Below, piece by piece: positions 18,863-27,912 of a DNA stretch of 64,000 bases. A program made the translations under genes and the position numbers. The stretch is from Methylomonas sp. LL1 (lineage in GTDB: Bacteria > Pseudomonadota > Gammaproteobacteria > Methylococcales > Methylomonadaceae). Position 1 is the first letter of the stretch. Every line of letters begins with the position of its first letter. Under the pieces are notes generated by a model. It worked only from the letters and a program-made list of their open reading frames with translations. It was not told the DNA's origin and ran no database searches. The stretch covers positions 3,038,001 through 3,102,000 of the forward strand of contig NZ_CP064653.1 of NCBI RefSeq assembly GCF_015711015.1, written 5' to 3'.

Positions 18863-19225
18863 TTAAAAAAACCAAAAAAATTGTTTGCCGCTGGCAATTT
18901 TTGCAATGATCAGCAAACAAACAATGGCAACTATCGACGCCAACCGACGTTTTAGGCCGGTTTTTCGCATCGCCACCATGCCCAGACCGATGTAAACCGT
19001 CAGCAAGATCAGTTTGGCGACTATCCAGCCATAATCCCTCGACAGTCAATCACCCTGAAAAATCAACGCGATACCGCTCAACAACAATAACGTATCGATC
19101 AAATGCGGAGTGACTTTTAACCATTTTTGCCGCAGTCGCTCGGGAGACAACTCGGCCAGCAGAATACGCCCGGTGAAACTGATAAAAACCATAACAACCA
19201 ACAGCAGATGCAGATGTTTGAGCAT
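18863..19225 (-). pseudogene. SirB-family membrane protein interrupted by an in-frame TGA
   Basis: Reading from ATG at 19225 gives 120 codons with one in-frame TGA at codon 60 (19046-19048). Both halves are full SirB/YchQ-like sequence: MLKHLHLLLVV..., then PHLIDTLLLLSGIALIF before the stop, and YGWIVAKLILLTVYIGLG... after it, with about four membrane segments in all. The start lies 3 nt after the dctM stop, so it is the last gene of the TRAP operon. The TGA falls in the loop between two membrane helices. A TGG (Trp) codon would fit there. It is a recent nonsense mutation, a read-through site or a sequencing error. Confidence 0.8.
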
Positions 19226-19228
19226 CCG

Positions 19229-20524
19229 TCACTGTGACGCTAATTGCGGGAGAAACCAGGTACTCAGCCACGGCACATAGGTAATGATAAACACCGCGAG
19301 CAACAGCATCAGCATGAACGGCAAGGTGGCCTTATACAGTTCCGTGATGGATTTATTGAAGCGATAGCTGGCGATAAACAGGTTCATGCCCACCGGCGGG
19401 GTCAAATAGCCGATTTGCATGTTGGCCAGGAAGATGATGCCCAGATGAATCGGATGTATGCCGTAACCGATCGCAATCGGCACGATCAACGGCACCACGA
19501 TCACCAGCGCCGAGAAAATATCCAAAATGGCACCCAACACCAGCAAGAACAGGTTCAACAACAGCAAAAAACTGATTTTACTGTCGATGTGCGCCTTAAC
19601 CCAGTCAAACAACCGCATCGGCACTTCGGCGTCGATTAGGTAATTGGTAAAGGCCATCGACACGCCCAAAATCAGCAGGATGCCGCCCAGCATTTGCATG
19701 GCGTCAGTTACTACCTTAGTCAGGTTGGCGAAGCGGATTTCCCGGTAGACAAACATCTCCACCACCAACACATACAGCGCGGTAGCGGCCGCCACCTCGG
19801 AAATAGCCAAATAACCGCCGAAAATCCCGCCGACGATGAACAGCGGCAGCGGCAATTCCCAGGCTATGGCTTTTATCGCCGCGAAGGCCTCGGCCCAGTT
19901 GAACTCGGTTTTGTCCAGTTCGACATGGCGATTGGCCCACAAGGCCCAGACCGACAGCAGAGCGATCATCAATAGCGTAGGCAGCAACCCTGCCATGAAT
20001 AGTTCCGGCAAGGTGAATTTTTCGCCGATGTTGATCTGCTGCACAATGACACCGTACAAAATCAACGGCACCGACGGCGGCAATAACAGTCCCAGGCTAC
20101 CGGAAGTGGTAACCAAGCCCAGGCTAAATTTAGCGTCATAGCCTTCCTTGACCAGTACCGGCAACAACAAGGCACCCAAGGCGATAATGGTCACGCCGGA
20201 GGCCCCGGTAAACGCGGTAAAGGCGGCGCAAGTCAACAATGAGATGACGGCCAGTCCAAACGGCATCCAGCCGAACAAGGCGCGCGTCAGACGCAACAGG
20301 CGCTCCGAGGTATTACTCTCGGATAATAAGTAACCCGCCAGAGTGAACAAGGGTAGCGCGACCAGCAACGGTGTGTTGGCGATGCGGTATAACTCGGCGG
20401 TGATCACCGTTAAATCGATTTCGGCGCTGTAAAAACCCAGCATGGTTGCCGCCAGGATCACCGCAAACAACGGCGCCCCCAGAAGCAACATCAAGACCAG
20501 CAGTATCGCAAAAGCAAGAGTCAT
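19229..20524 (-). CDS. dctM: TRAP transporter large permease, DctM
   Basis: Membrane subunit of a tripartite ATP-independent periplasmic transporter, which imports organic acids or similar solutes using an ion gradient. 431 residues with about a dozen hydrophobic segments. Typical features are LPLFTLAGYLLSES, the FTGASGVTI segment near residue 105 and GLLLPPSVPLILYG near 155. It overlaps dctQ by 4 nt (ATGA), and a disrupted SirB-type gene follows 3 nt after its stop. The substrate cannot be read from the sequence. Confidence 0.93.
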   Translation of the reverse strand: MTLAFAILLVLMLLLGAPLFAVILAATMLGFYSAEIDLTVITAELYRIANTPLLVALPLFTLAGYLLSESNTSERLLRLTRALFGWMPFGLAVISLLTCAAFTAFTGASGVTIIALGALLLPVLVKEGYDAKFSLGLVTTSGSLGLLLPPSVPLILYGVIVQQINIGEKFTLPELFMAGLLPTLLMIALLSVWALWANRHVELDKTEFNWAEAFAAIKAIAWELPLPLFIVGGIFGGYLAISEVAAATALYVLVVEMFVYREIRFANLTKVVTDAMQMLGGILLILGVSMAFTNYLIDAEVPMRLFDWVKAHIDSKISFLLLLNLFLLVLGAILDIFSALVIVVPLIVPIAIGYGIHPIHLGIIFLANMQIGYLTPPVGMNLFIASYRFNKSITELYKATLPFMLMLLLAVFIITYVPWLSTWFLPQLASQ

Positions 20525-21009
20525 CGGTTCGGATTCGAAGGTTCGGCCATCAGTGCGGCGGCGCCGTAGCGCAAGGCGATGACGACAAAGGCAAACGGGA
20601 TGATGGCTTCACACCACCAATTGGGAATCTCGGCGAATGCCTTGTCTCCATAGGCGTATTCCCGCATCACGAAGTCGCCGCCAAACCAAGCACCGGCAAA
20701 ACAGATCAGCGCGGTCAAGCCGTCGCTGATCCGTTGACCCAGTGTTTTCCATCGGCCAGGTAAGCGTTGTATCAAAATATCGATAGCGATATGGCCATGT
20801 TGGCGACTGGCGATCATCGCTCCTATCATCGCAATCCACAGCACGCTGATGCGGGTATAGGCATCGGCCCACAGCAAACCACCGCCTAAAAAATTGCGCA
20901 TCAGAATTTGAGCAACGGCGATCAAAATCAGCGATATTAGGATCATCACCAGCAGTAGGGTTTCGGCCTTTAGCAGCAGTTGATGCAGTTTTGCTAGAAC
21001 ACTCATCAT
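20521..21009 (-). CDS. dctQ: TRAP transporter small permease, DctQ
   Basis: Small membrane subunit of the same TRAP transporter, 162 residues with four hydrophobic segments. The segments WADAYTRISVLWIAMIGAMIA and HIAIDILIQRLP are characteristic of DctQ. It forms the membrane complex with DctM. The gene sits between dctP (2-nt gap) and dctM (4-nt overlap). Confidence 0.9.
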   Translation of the reverse strand: MMSVLAKLHQLLLKAETLLLVMILISLILIAVAQILMRNFLGGGLLWADAYTRISVLWIAMIGAMIASRQHGHIAIDILIQRLPGRWKTLGQRISDGLTALICFAGAWFGGDFVMREYAYGDKAFAEIPNWWCEAIIPFAFVVIALRYGAAALMAEPSNPNR

Positions 21010-21011
21010 GA

Positions 21012-22019
21012 TCAGGGTTTGGCTTGAGCTCTAATTTCATCCAAAAGACCATGCAGTTTGCTGGTTTTTTCCGGGCTCAAATTGGCCGTTTTCTCAAACT
21101 CGGCATTGGTGGCGGCAATTTTTTGCTTCAGCTCATCGACGTCTTTTGGTGTGGGTTTGACCAGTTGAATACCCTGGTTTTGCAAGGCGGTAATGGCTTG
21201 TTGGTTATCCTGGCGGCTATGCTGGTCGATTTCCTTGATTACGCCCGCCATTACCTGGCGAACGATTTGCTGGTCGGCGGCGGCGATTTGGTCGAAATCC
21301 TGTTTATCGATCGCCAGTACGCCAAACAGGTATAACATGGGCAGGTCGGTGATATATTTGATTTTGCTATGCCATTGCAAGGCCAGCGCACCGACCGGTG
21401 AGCCGGCCACGACATTGATCATGCCGGTTTGCAAGCCCATCAAAACGTCCCGTAACGGCAATGGAATCGGTGAAATGTCAAAGGCTTGAAAGGCACTGAT
21501 GGCGATTTTGTTGTCATCCGGCGCCCAGGCTTTCTGGCTACGCATGTCGGCCAGGGTTTGAATCGGCACGGTCGACATCATATAGGCGAAGCCGACATCG
21601 GCAAAACCCAGCGCCACTATGCCTTGCTGCTCCATGCCCAGCATCAATTCGGCGTCCATTTTTTGCCGGACATAGTCGACCTCCTGCTCGTTACGAAACA
21701 ATAGAATCTGGTTATAGAGCTGAATATCGGGATAAATGCCGTTCAAGGCCCCGCTGGTCACGGCGGCGCCTTGCAATTGATGCAGGCGCATTTTGCGCAA
21801 TACGGTGGCATCATCGCCCATCACGCCGCCCGGATAAAATTTCAAGCTCACCCGGCCGCCGGTCTGTTTTTCGATCTCGTCGCCGCCGGCTCGCATCTTT
21901 TGCATCCAGTAGGAACCATCAGGCGACAGCGTGGCGATTTTAAGGGTGAGCGCCGATGCGGTTTGGCTGCCGAGCAATAACAGTCCGAAAGCCAGGGATT
22001 TGAGTAGAGTCTGTTTCAT
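21012..22019 (-). CDS. dctP: TRAP transporter substrate-binding protein, DctP
   Basis: Periplasmic solute receptor of the TRAP transporter. A Sec signal peptide ends near residue 23 (QTASA). The mature protein begins LTLKIATLSPDGSYW, and the family features RVSLKFYPGGVMGDD and the region around residue 180 (PIPLPLRDVLMGLQTGMINV) are present. 335 residues is normal. It lies 16 nt downstream of a TatT-type lipoprotein gene, which suggests the TatPT arrangement, where a TPR protein pairs with the receptor and hydrophobic ligands are suspected. Confidence 0.92.
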   Translation of the reverse strand: MKQTLLKSLAFGLLLLGSQTASALTLKIATLSPDGSYWMQKMRAGGDEIEKQTGGRVSLKFYPGGVMGDDATVLRKMRLHQLQGAAVTSGALNGIYPDIQLYNQILLFRNEQEVDYVRQKMDAELMLGMEQQGIVALGFADVGFAYMMSTVPIQTLADMRSQKAWAPDDNKIAISAFQAFDISPIPLPLRDVLMGLQTGMINVVAGSPVGALALQWHSKIKYITDLPMLYLFGVLAIDKQDFDQIAAADQQIVRQVMAGVIKEIDQHSRQDNQQAITALQNQGIQLVKPTPKDVDELKQKIAATNAEFEKTANLSPEKTSKLHGLLDEIRAQAKP

Positions 22020-22035
22020 GGGGATGCCGATGGTA

Positions 22036-22908
22036 TTAAAAATAATCGTTGGCGCTATCCAGCAACCGACGGGCTTGCTGTTGCGCCAGGGTATTGATCA
22101 ATGTCAGACCGGGGGCCTCGGCCTGGGCGGTCAGGGTTTGTTTTAATAGATTGTCGTGCAATTCCCGTTCAAATACCATCCGGGCATAGTGTTTGGCATA
22201 TAGCACCTTGACCATCAGATTATCGGGAGCCAGTTGCGCGGCGCGTTCAAAATGTTGTTTGGACAACTCGGGCTTGCCGCCCAGCGCTTCCGGAATCAGG
22301 CTTTCCATCACCGCCAGGTAAAGATGAGCGCTACCTTGTTTGTAGGTTTCGTCCATTTCCAGAACCCGTTGCATGATCAGTTTGACTTGGGCAAGTTGGG
22401 CCACCGCGTTCCAATCGCTTTTGCTGGCCTGTATCCAGGCTGCCCAAGCCACGGCAACGCTGTAAAGTTGATCGATGTCATCAGTATCAGTTTGAGCGAT
22501 CAACGTTTGCAGGTCGTCGAACGATTTCTGCTGCAAACCGCACCAACCTTGGTTATGCGCGCAAATACCGCGTAATGCAAAATCCAGGCTTCTGCGGCTT
22601 AAGCGCTGTTTGCGTAGCTCATCATCCGGCAACAGGTTCAAGTAAGCCCCATAAAGGTTGGCGGTCGATAGCAACAGATTTTCATCGCCGTTGTCTCCGG
22701 CCACCGAAGCTTCCAACATCAGCATATAGGCCGGCAAGGCTTCGGCAACGGTTTGCGGATCGTTATGCTCCATGACGGTTTGTTTCAATCGCTCGGAAAA
22801 ATCCTGAGTTGCCGAATTGATCATAAAACCGCAGCCGTTGAGCCAGGCCGGCAGGGCTAACAGCAAAGCAATTTTGTAGTAAGTTCGGTTAAGCACGTTG
22901 TTCCTCAT
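22036..22908 (-). CDS. TatT-family TRAP-associated lipoprotein
   Basis: Predicted periplasmic lipoprotein with a lipobox ending in C26 (WLNGC). The rest is helical, in line with the TPR-like T-component first described as TatT (Tp0956) in Treponema, which forms a complex with its DctP-type partner. Position directly before dctP supports this. The last 4 nt of the pap gene overlap its start (22905-22908), so it is translationally coupled to a polyphosphate-dependent kinase. Confidence 0.8.
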   Translation of the reverse strand: MRNNVLNRTYYKIALLLALPAWLNGCGFMINSATQDFSERLKQTVMEHNDPQTVAEALPAYMLMLEASVAGDNGDENLLLSTANLYGAYLNLLPDDELRKQRLSRRSLDFALRGICAHNQGWCGLQQKSFDDLQTLIAQTDTDDIDQLYSVAVAWAAWIQASKSDWNAVAQLAQVKLIMQRVLEMDETYKQGSAHLYLAVMESLIPEALGGKPELSKQHFERAAQLAPDNLMVKVLYAKHYARMVFERELHDNLLKQTLTAQAEAPGLTLINTLAQQQARRLLDSANDYF

Positions 22909-24398
22909 TTGTTGATTTCATCCAGCATTTTTTCCAGGCGCTCGCAATAAGCCTTGATGATTTTGATGCGCGCATAATATTTATCATTGGCCTCAACCTG
23001 TAACCAGGGCGACTTACTGGTACTGGTGCGAGCGATCATTTCATTGACGGCTTTTTGGTAATCGTCCCATTTCTCGCGGTTACGGTAGTCTTCTTCGGTG
23101 ATTTTGAACTGTTTGTAACTAATCTGCTCGCGGCGCTTGAAACGCTCGATTTGCTCATCGCGATCGATATGCAACCAAAACTTTAGGATCACGATGCCAT
23201 GGGCCAACATGGCTTCCTCGAAATTAACGATCTCCGAATACGCGCGTTGCCATTGCTGGGGTTTGGCCAAACCTTCGACGCGCTCCACCAATACCCGGCC
23301 ATACCAACTTCTGTCATAGATGGTGACTTGTCCGGCGCGCGGCATGTGCCGCCAGAAACGCCAAAGATAATGGTGGGCGCGTTCTTCATCGGTCGGTGCG
23401 GCAATCGAAATGACCTGATAATGGCGGGCATCCATCGCTTCGATCAAGCGCCTGATGGCACCACCCTTGCCGGCGGCATCCCAGCCTTCGAACACCAGTA
23501 TACTGGAGCGTTTGGCGGCCAACGCATGCCGGCTCAACTCGTTCAGTTTGCCCTGGTATTTTTCCAATTGCTTTCGGTAGTCGGATTTATTCAGTTTCAA
23601 ACTCAAATCCAACGCATCCAGCAGATTGTATTGTTCGACCCGGCTGTTGGGCGGTTCAGCTTCAGCCGCCGCCGATAACCCATTGTTATACTGCAGGACG
23701 TGCTGCTCGATACGCTCCAGCACATGCTGCCCCACCGTCAGACTACTGTAACGAATGTCCGAGCCTTCCACGATCAACCAAGGCGCATGCGCCTTGCTGG
23801 TTTCGGTCAGTACTTGTTCCGCCACGCCGATGAAGTCGTCGTACAAACCAAGATGCTGCCTATCCTTGTCGGTTACCCGCCATTTAGTAGCAGGATTCTT
23901 GGCGAGCGCTTTCAATCGGTCGATTTGCGCTTCTTTTTTCAGATGCAGCCAGCATTTGATGATCAGGGTATTGTCGTCGGACAACAATTGTTCAAGCTGA
24001 TTGATCTGGATTAATTCATTTTGCAGGGCGTTGTTGTCGATTTTTTGATAGACGCGCTGGGCAATCGGATCGCTATACCAGGAGCCTACATAAACACCTA
24101 TGGTGCCCTTGGCCGGCAATGTTCGCCAGAAGCGCCAGAATTTAGGGCGCTCGCGTTCTTCATCGGAGGGAGGGCCCAGCGCAATGGTACGCATGTAATG
24201 TACATCCATCCATTCGTTCAGGCGATTGATGACGTCACCCTTGCCGCCGCCATCCACACCGGAAATGATGATGATGACCGAAAACGGACAGACCTTAAGC
24301 TGGCTCTGAATCGTCAGCAGCCTGGCACGCAACTCGGCGGATTTTTCTCGGTACACCGATTTTTCCACGGTGTGGCCTAATTCAGCAACTTCAAACAT
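22905..24398 (-). CDS. pap: polyphosphate:AMP phosphotransferase (two-domain PPK2)
   Basis: Cytoplasmic kinase that makes ADP from AMP using polyphosphate. It carries two PPK2 domains in tandem. The first has Walker A VDGGGKGD near residue 48 with YVGSWYSDP. The second has WDAAGKGG near residue 305, the lid-like RRHYLWRFW region and YDRSWYGRVLVERVEG. The C-terminal domain has the more canonical motifs, as in known two-domain PAP enzymes, where it is the active one. 497 residues is the expected size. It is the first gene of an operon that continues into tatT, the TRAP genes and the SirB-type gene. Confidence 0.9.
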   Translation of the reverse strand: MFEVAELGHTVEKSVYREKSAELRARLLTIQSQLKVCPFSVIIIISGVDGGGKGDVINRLNEWMDVHYMRTIALGPPSDEERERPKFWRFWRTLPAKGTIGVYVGSWYSDPIAQRVYQKIDNNALQNELIQINQLEQLLSDDNTLIIKCWLHLKKEAQIDRLKALAKNPATKWRVTDKDRQHLGLYDDFIGVAEQVLTETSKAHAPWLIVEGSDIRYSSLTVGQHVLERIEQHVLQYNNGLSAAAEAEPPNSRVEQYNLLDALDLSLKLNKSDYRKQLEKYQGKLNELSRHALAAKRSSILVFEGWDAAGKGGAIRRLIEAMDARHYQVISIAAPTDEERAHHYLWRFWRHMPRAGQVTIYDRSWYGRVLVERVEGLAKPQQWQRAYSEIVNFEEAMLAHGIVILKFWLHIDRDEQIERFKRREQISYKQFKITEEDYRNREKWDDYQKAVNEMIARTSTSKSPWLQVEANDKYYARIKIIKAYCERLEKMLDEINK

Positions 24399-24472
24399 GG
24401 TTTACGCTCCTGATTTTTTTAGCCGCCACTTTACCGGACAATCGCCTTTAAAACACGTTTTGAAATAATGTT

Positions 24473-24501
24473 TTGACACAAAACAAAATTAAGTGTAAAA
24501 A
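24473..24501 (+). promoter_or_regulatory. sigma-70 promoter for the small membrane protein gene
   Basis: TTGACA (24473-24478, 6/6), a 17-nt spacer, and TAAAAA (24496-24501, 4/6), in an AT-rich stretch. It would leave a leader of about 95 nt before the ATG at 24602. Confidence 0.55.
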
Positions 24502-24601
24502 ATGTCCCGTCGACCAAAAACAATACTAACTTCGACATGCAACTCGAGTTGCCCCTTAATTAAGGGCTTTATTATTACAACAATCTAATGAGGATTTAAA
24601 A

Positions 24602-24799
24602 ATGGCTGAACAAGAAAAAGATAACACAATGACCGTTGTCATCGCAGTTACTCTGATTGCAATCATCGGCGTTTTCCTGTTGAAAAAAGACGAAACCAAA
24701 CACCTTCAAATGAGCGGCGAAACCACTGCTGCTGCTGAAGCTCAAGTTTTGGCCAAACACAAAGACTTCAACAACGACGTTTTGAGCCAAGCAAAATAA
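24602..24799 (+). CDS. small single-pass membrane protein, unknown
   Basis: Unrecognised 65-residue protein. A charged N-terminus (MAEQEKDN) is followed by one transmembrane helix (TVVIAVTLIAIIGVFLL, about residues 11-27), then KK and a hydrophilic Ala-rich tail with no Cys. AGGAT sits 7-11 nt before the ATG. A consensus -35, a long AT-rich leader and a strong terminator mark it as its own transcription unit, and its codons are consistently the common ones, which suggests high expression. Function unknown. Confidence 0.8.
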   Translation: MAEQEKDNTMTVVIAVTLIAIIGVFLLKKDETKHLQMSGETTAAAEAQVLAKHKDFNNDVLSQAK

Positions 24800-24837
24800 G
24801 TAAAGCTACAAAAATAATAAGATCTTAAGTCGATTCA

Positions 24838-24872
24838 GCCACCCCTTGCCGCGGCATCGGGTGGCTTTTTTA
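24838..24872 (+). terminator. intrinsic terminator
   Basis: GCCACCC (24838-24844) pairs with GGGTGGC (24859-24865), followed by a T-rich tract. It ends the transcript of the 65-residue membrane protein, before tex. Confidence 0.85.
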
Positions 24873-24985
24873 TTTATGAGCAAGAACATTTAGCCTTTCA
24901 CCCTTCAAAAAGCGCGGCAGCTGCATTCAATTATCCGAATGTACTGTTAAAATGCCCCCCTCTTAAATACTACCTGATCGAAAAA

Positions 24986-27262
24986 ATGGACGTTATCCAG
25001 CGTATTGCCGAAGAGCTAACGGTTAAATCTCAACAAGTAGCCGCCGCCGTGGCTTTGCTTGACGAAGGCGCCACCGTGCCGTTTATTGCCCGCTACCGGA
25101 AGGAAGTCACCGGCGGCCTCGATGATACCCAGCTGCGCATGCTGGAAGAGCGTTTGATTTATCTGCGCGAACTCAACCATAGACGCTCCACCATCCTGGA
25201 AAGCATACGTTCGCAAGGCAAACTGACGCCTGAGTTGGAACAAGCTATTGTGGGCGCCGACACCAAAACCCTGCTGGAAGACTTGTACCTGCCGTACAAA
25301 CCTAAACGCCGCACCAAGGCCCAGATCGCCCGCGAAGCCGGACTCGAGCCCCTGGCCGACGCACTGATGGAGAATCGCGATCTGATTCCCGAACAAGCCG
25401 CTATCCTTTATATAGATAGCGACAAAGGTGTGCCCGACATTGCCGCCGCGCTGGACGGTGCCCGCCAAATCATTATGGAACGCATTTCCGAGGATGCGGA
25501 ATTGCTGTCCGAACTGCGCGAACGCATTTGGAACAAAGGTATTCTGCAATCGGCCGTAGTCAGCGGCAAGGAAGCGGAAGCCGCTAAATTCAAGGATTAT
25601 TTCGAATACAGCGAAGCGATCAATAAAATCCCCTCGCATCGCGCCTTGGCACTATTCCGAGGCCGTAACGAAGACCTGTTGAATTTAACCCTGAAGCCGG
25701 CCGAACTGGATCAGGATGAACATCAACTTTGCACCCAGTTCGTTTCTCTACGCCTGAATATTACCGACACCCAAAAGCCCGCCGATGCCTGGTTGGCGGA
25801 AACCGCCCGTTTTGCCTGGAAAGTCAAACTTTTTACCCGCATTGACATGGATTTAAAATTGCGTTTGCGCGAAGCCGCCGAACAGGAAGCGATTCGGGTG
25901 TTTGCCAGCAATTTGCGCGATTTATTATTGGCTGCCCCGGCCGGCCCCAAAGCCACCATGGGACTCGATCCCGGCATCCGCACCGGCGTCAAGGTTGCCG
26001 TGGTCGATGCCACCGGCAAAGTTTTGGCAACCGACACCGTTTATCCGCATCAACCGAAAAACCAATGGGACCAATCGATTGCAACGCTGGCGCGCCTAAT
26101 CGCCCAATACGGCGTGCAACTGGTCAGTATAGGCAACGGCACCGCGTCGCGCGAAACCGATCAACTGGTCGCCGATTTGATGAAACGGCATAAAGAACTG
26201 CTGTTCCAGAAAATCACGGTTTCGGAAGCCGGCGCCTCGGTCTATTCGGCATCGGAACTGGCCGCCAAGGAATTCCCCGATCTGGATGTATCGTTGCGCG
26301 GGGCGGTTTCCATCGCCCGCCGCTTGCAAGACCCACTGGCCGAACTGGTCAAAATCGACCCCAAATCGATCGGTGTCGGCCAGTATCAACACGATGTAAA
26401 TCAAGTGCAGCTGGCCAGAATGCTGGATACCGTGGTGGAAGACTGCGTAAATGCGGTCGGCGTCGATGTCAATACCGCCTCGGTGGCGTTGCTGAAGCAG
26501 GTGTCAGGCCTATCCAATAGTATCAGTGAAAACATCGTGGCTTTCCGCGATGCCAACGGCCCGTTCACCAATCGTGGCCAGTTGAAAAAAGTACCTCGGC
26601 TTGGCGATAAAGCCTATGAACAGGCCGCCGGATTTTTACGCATCATGAACGGCGACAATCCGCTGGATGCTTCGGCCGTGCATCCCGAAGCTTACCCGGT
26701 GGTCAATGCCATTCTGGATGACACCGGTAAATCGATCCGGGATTTGATCGGCCAAAGCCAATTCTTGCGCAGCCTGAATCCGGCCAACTTCACCAGCGCC
26801 GGATTCGGTTTACCGACCGTGACGGACATCTTGCATGAACTGGAAAAACCCGGCCGCGACCCTCGGCCCGAATTTAAAAGTGTGCAATTTATGGATGGGG
26901 TGGAAAAAATTACCGACCTGCAACCAGGCATGACGTTGGAAGGCGTGGTCACCAATGTGGCCAATTTCGGCGCTTTTGTCGATATTGGCGTACATCAGGA
27001 TGGCTTGGTGCATATTTCGCATCTGGCCGACGATTTCGTCAAGGACCCGCGCGACGTGGTCAAAGCCGGCGACATGGTGAAAGTTCGGGTACTGGAAGTG
27101 GATGTCGCGCGGCAACGGATTTCGCTAAGCATGAAAAAAAATGTCGATAGCAGCGACATCGTCCGCAGCGAAAAGCCGCAAAAAACCACCTATAAACCCA
27201 AGCCCCAACCGGCCGCGCAAAATAGCATGAGCAACGCCTTTGCCAAGGCACTGAAAAAATAA
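24986..27262 (+). CDS. tex: Tex RNA-binding transcription accessory protein
   Basis: Cytoplasmic nucleic-acid-binding protein of 758 residues, related to E. coli YhgF and eukaryotic Spt6. Visible in order: the N-terminal Tex domain ([15 protein letters not shown] at about residue 33), a YqgF/RNase-H-like domain starting near 325 ([13 protein letters not shown]), helix-hairpin-helix segments around 500-560 and an S1 RNA-binding domain at about 645-715 ([16 protein letters not shown]). All domains are complete. It is a single gene. Confidence 0.95.
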   Translation: MDVIQRIAEELTVKSQQVAAAVALLDEGATVPFIARYRKEVTGGLDDTQLRMLEERLIYLRELNHRRSTILESIRSQGKLTPELEQAIVGADTKTLLEDLYLPYKPKRRTKAQIAREAGLEPLADALMENRDLIPEQAAILYIDSDKGVPDIAAALDGARQIIMERISEDAELLSELRERIWNKGILQSAVVSGKEAEAAKFKDYFEYSEAINKIPSHRALALFRGRNEDLLNLTLKPAELDQDEHQLCTQFVSLRLNITDTQKPADAWLAETARFAWKVKLFTRIDMDLKLRLREAAEQEAIRVFASNLRDLLLAAPAGPKATMGLDPGIRTGVKVAVVDATGKVLATDTVYPHQPKNQWDQSIATLARLIAQYGVQLVSIGNGTASRETDQLVADLMKRHKELLFQKITVSEAGASVYSASELAAKEFPDLDVSLRGAVSIARRLQDPLAELVKIDPKSIGVGQYQHDVNQVQLARMLDTVVEDCVNAVGVDVNTASVALLKQVSGLSNSISENIVAFRDANGPFTNRGQLKKVPRLGDKAYEQAAGFLRIMNGDNPLDASAVHPEAYPVVNAILDDTGKSIRDLIGQSQFLRSLNPANFTSAGFGLPTVTDILHELEKPGRDPRPEFKSVQFMDGVEKITDLQPGMTLEGVVTNVANFGAFVDIGVHQDGLVHISHLADDFVKDPRDVVKAGDMVKVRVLEVDVARQRISLSMKKNVDSSDIVRSEKPQKTTYKPKPQPAAQNSMSNAFAKALKK

Positions 27263-27332
27263 AATAAAAATGCTCTGCTATACTTTTGCTCCGACACGGC
27301 GGGCTAAGTTTCCGGTTTGATCCAACGTAGTA

Positions 27333-27368
27333 GGGGCTTGAGCGATTGCAGTCTTATCGCTTAACCCC
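27333..27368 (+). promoter_or_regulatory. hairpin in leader of the TIGR04073-type gene
   Basis: GGGGCTTGAGCGAT (27333-27346) pairs almost fully with ATCGCTTAACCCC (27356-27368). It sits 110 nt before the start codon at 27478 and has no T-tract, so it could be a leader structure or the end of the tex transcript. Confidence 0.3.
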
Positions 27369-27477
27369 GCCTAGACACCGAGCCAAATTTTAAGGCTGTC
27401 ATGTGAGTCTACCTTTCGCAATCAAGCCTGTACGACCGCTGAAATATCCGCTATCGCACCCATACACAGGAAAAGTT

Positions 27478-27870
27478 ATGAAACACACTACCCCTACCCT
27501 TGCATGCATGCTGCTAGTTGGCTCGTTCGCCGTCATGAGCCCGGTGCAGGCCGATGTTCCGGCTGAAAGTTACGGTGAAATTGTGGGGCGTAAGTTGCTG
27601 AGCGGACTAGGCAACATGACTACCGCAGTGGCGGAGGTGCCTAAAAACATCATCATCGTCAATAACGAAAGTAATTTTGCCTATGCGTTTTCCGGTGGCC
27701 TGCTGAAGGGCATACTGCATACGGTAGGCCGCATGGGGGTGGGCATAGCGGATCTGATTACCGCGCCGATTCCGACCTATCCAATTGTCCACCCCGGCTT
27801 TGTTTGGGAGGATTTTTATAGCGAAACCACTTACGGCCCCGCCATGGTAGGCCAAAGCACCAACCACTAG
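27478..27870 (+). CDS. exported protein of the TIGR04073 type
   Basis: Exported protein of 130 residues. The signal peptide ends at about residue 25 (SPVQA). The mature part has the pattern GRKLLSGLGNMTTAVAEVPKN, then a Gly-rich SGGLLKGILHTVGRMGVGIADLITAPIP. This matches the TIGR04073 family, noted in genomes with exosortase systems; its function is not known. The start at 27478 is chosen over a longer frame from 27403 because GGAAAA precedes it and a good signal peptide begins there. No exosortase gene is in this window. Confidence 0.75.
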   Translation: MKHTTPTLACMLLVGSFAVMSPVQADVPAESYGEIVGRKLLSGLGNMTTAVAEVPKNIIIVNNESNFAYAFSGGLLKGILHTVGRMGVGIADLITAPIPTYPIVHPGFVWEDFYSETTYGPAMVGQSTNH

Positions 27871-27876
27871 GCTTTG

Positions 27877-27906
27877 GGCGGCAACAGCCCGAAGACTGTT
27901 GCCGCC
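27877..27906. terminator. hairpin between convergent genes
   Basis: GGCGGCAACAG (27877-27887) and CTGTTGCCGCC (27896-27906) form a perfect 11-bp stem with an 8-nt loop, between the convergent TIGR04073-type gene and sbcC. There is no T-tract on either side, so it may slow polymerase from both directions. Confidence 0.5.
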
Positions 27907-27912
27907 AATCCG

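Noticed and set aside
18831-19271. Two short minus-strand frames (72 and 73 codons)
   Set aside because: They are in another frame; the real protein signal over this stretch is the SirB-family frame from 19225 with one TGA.
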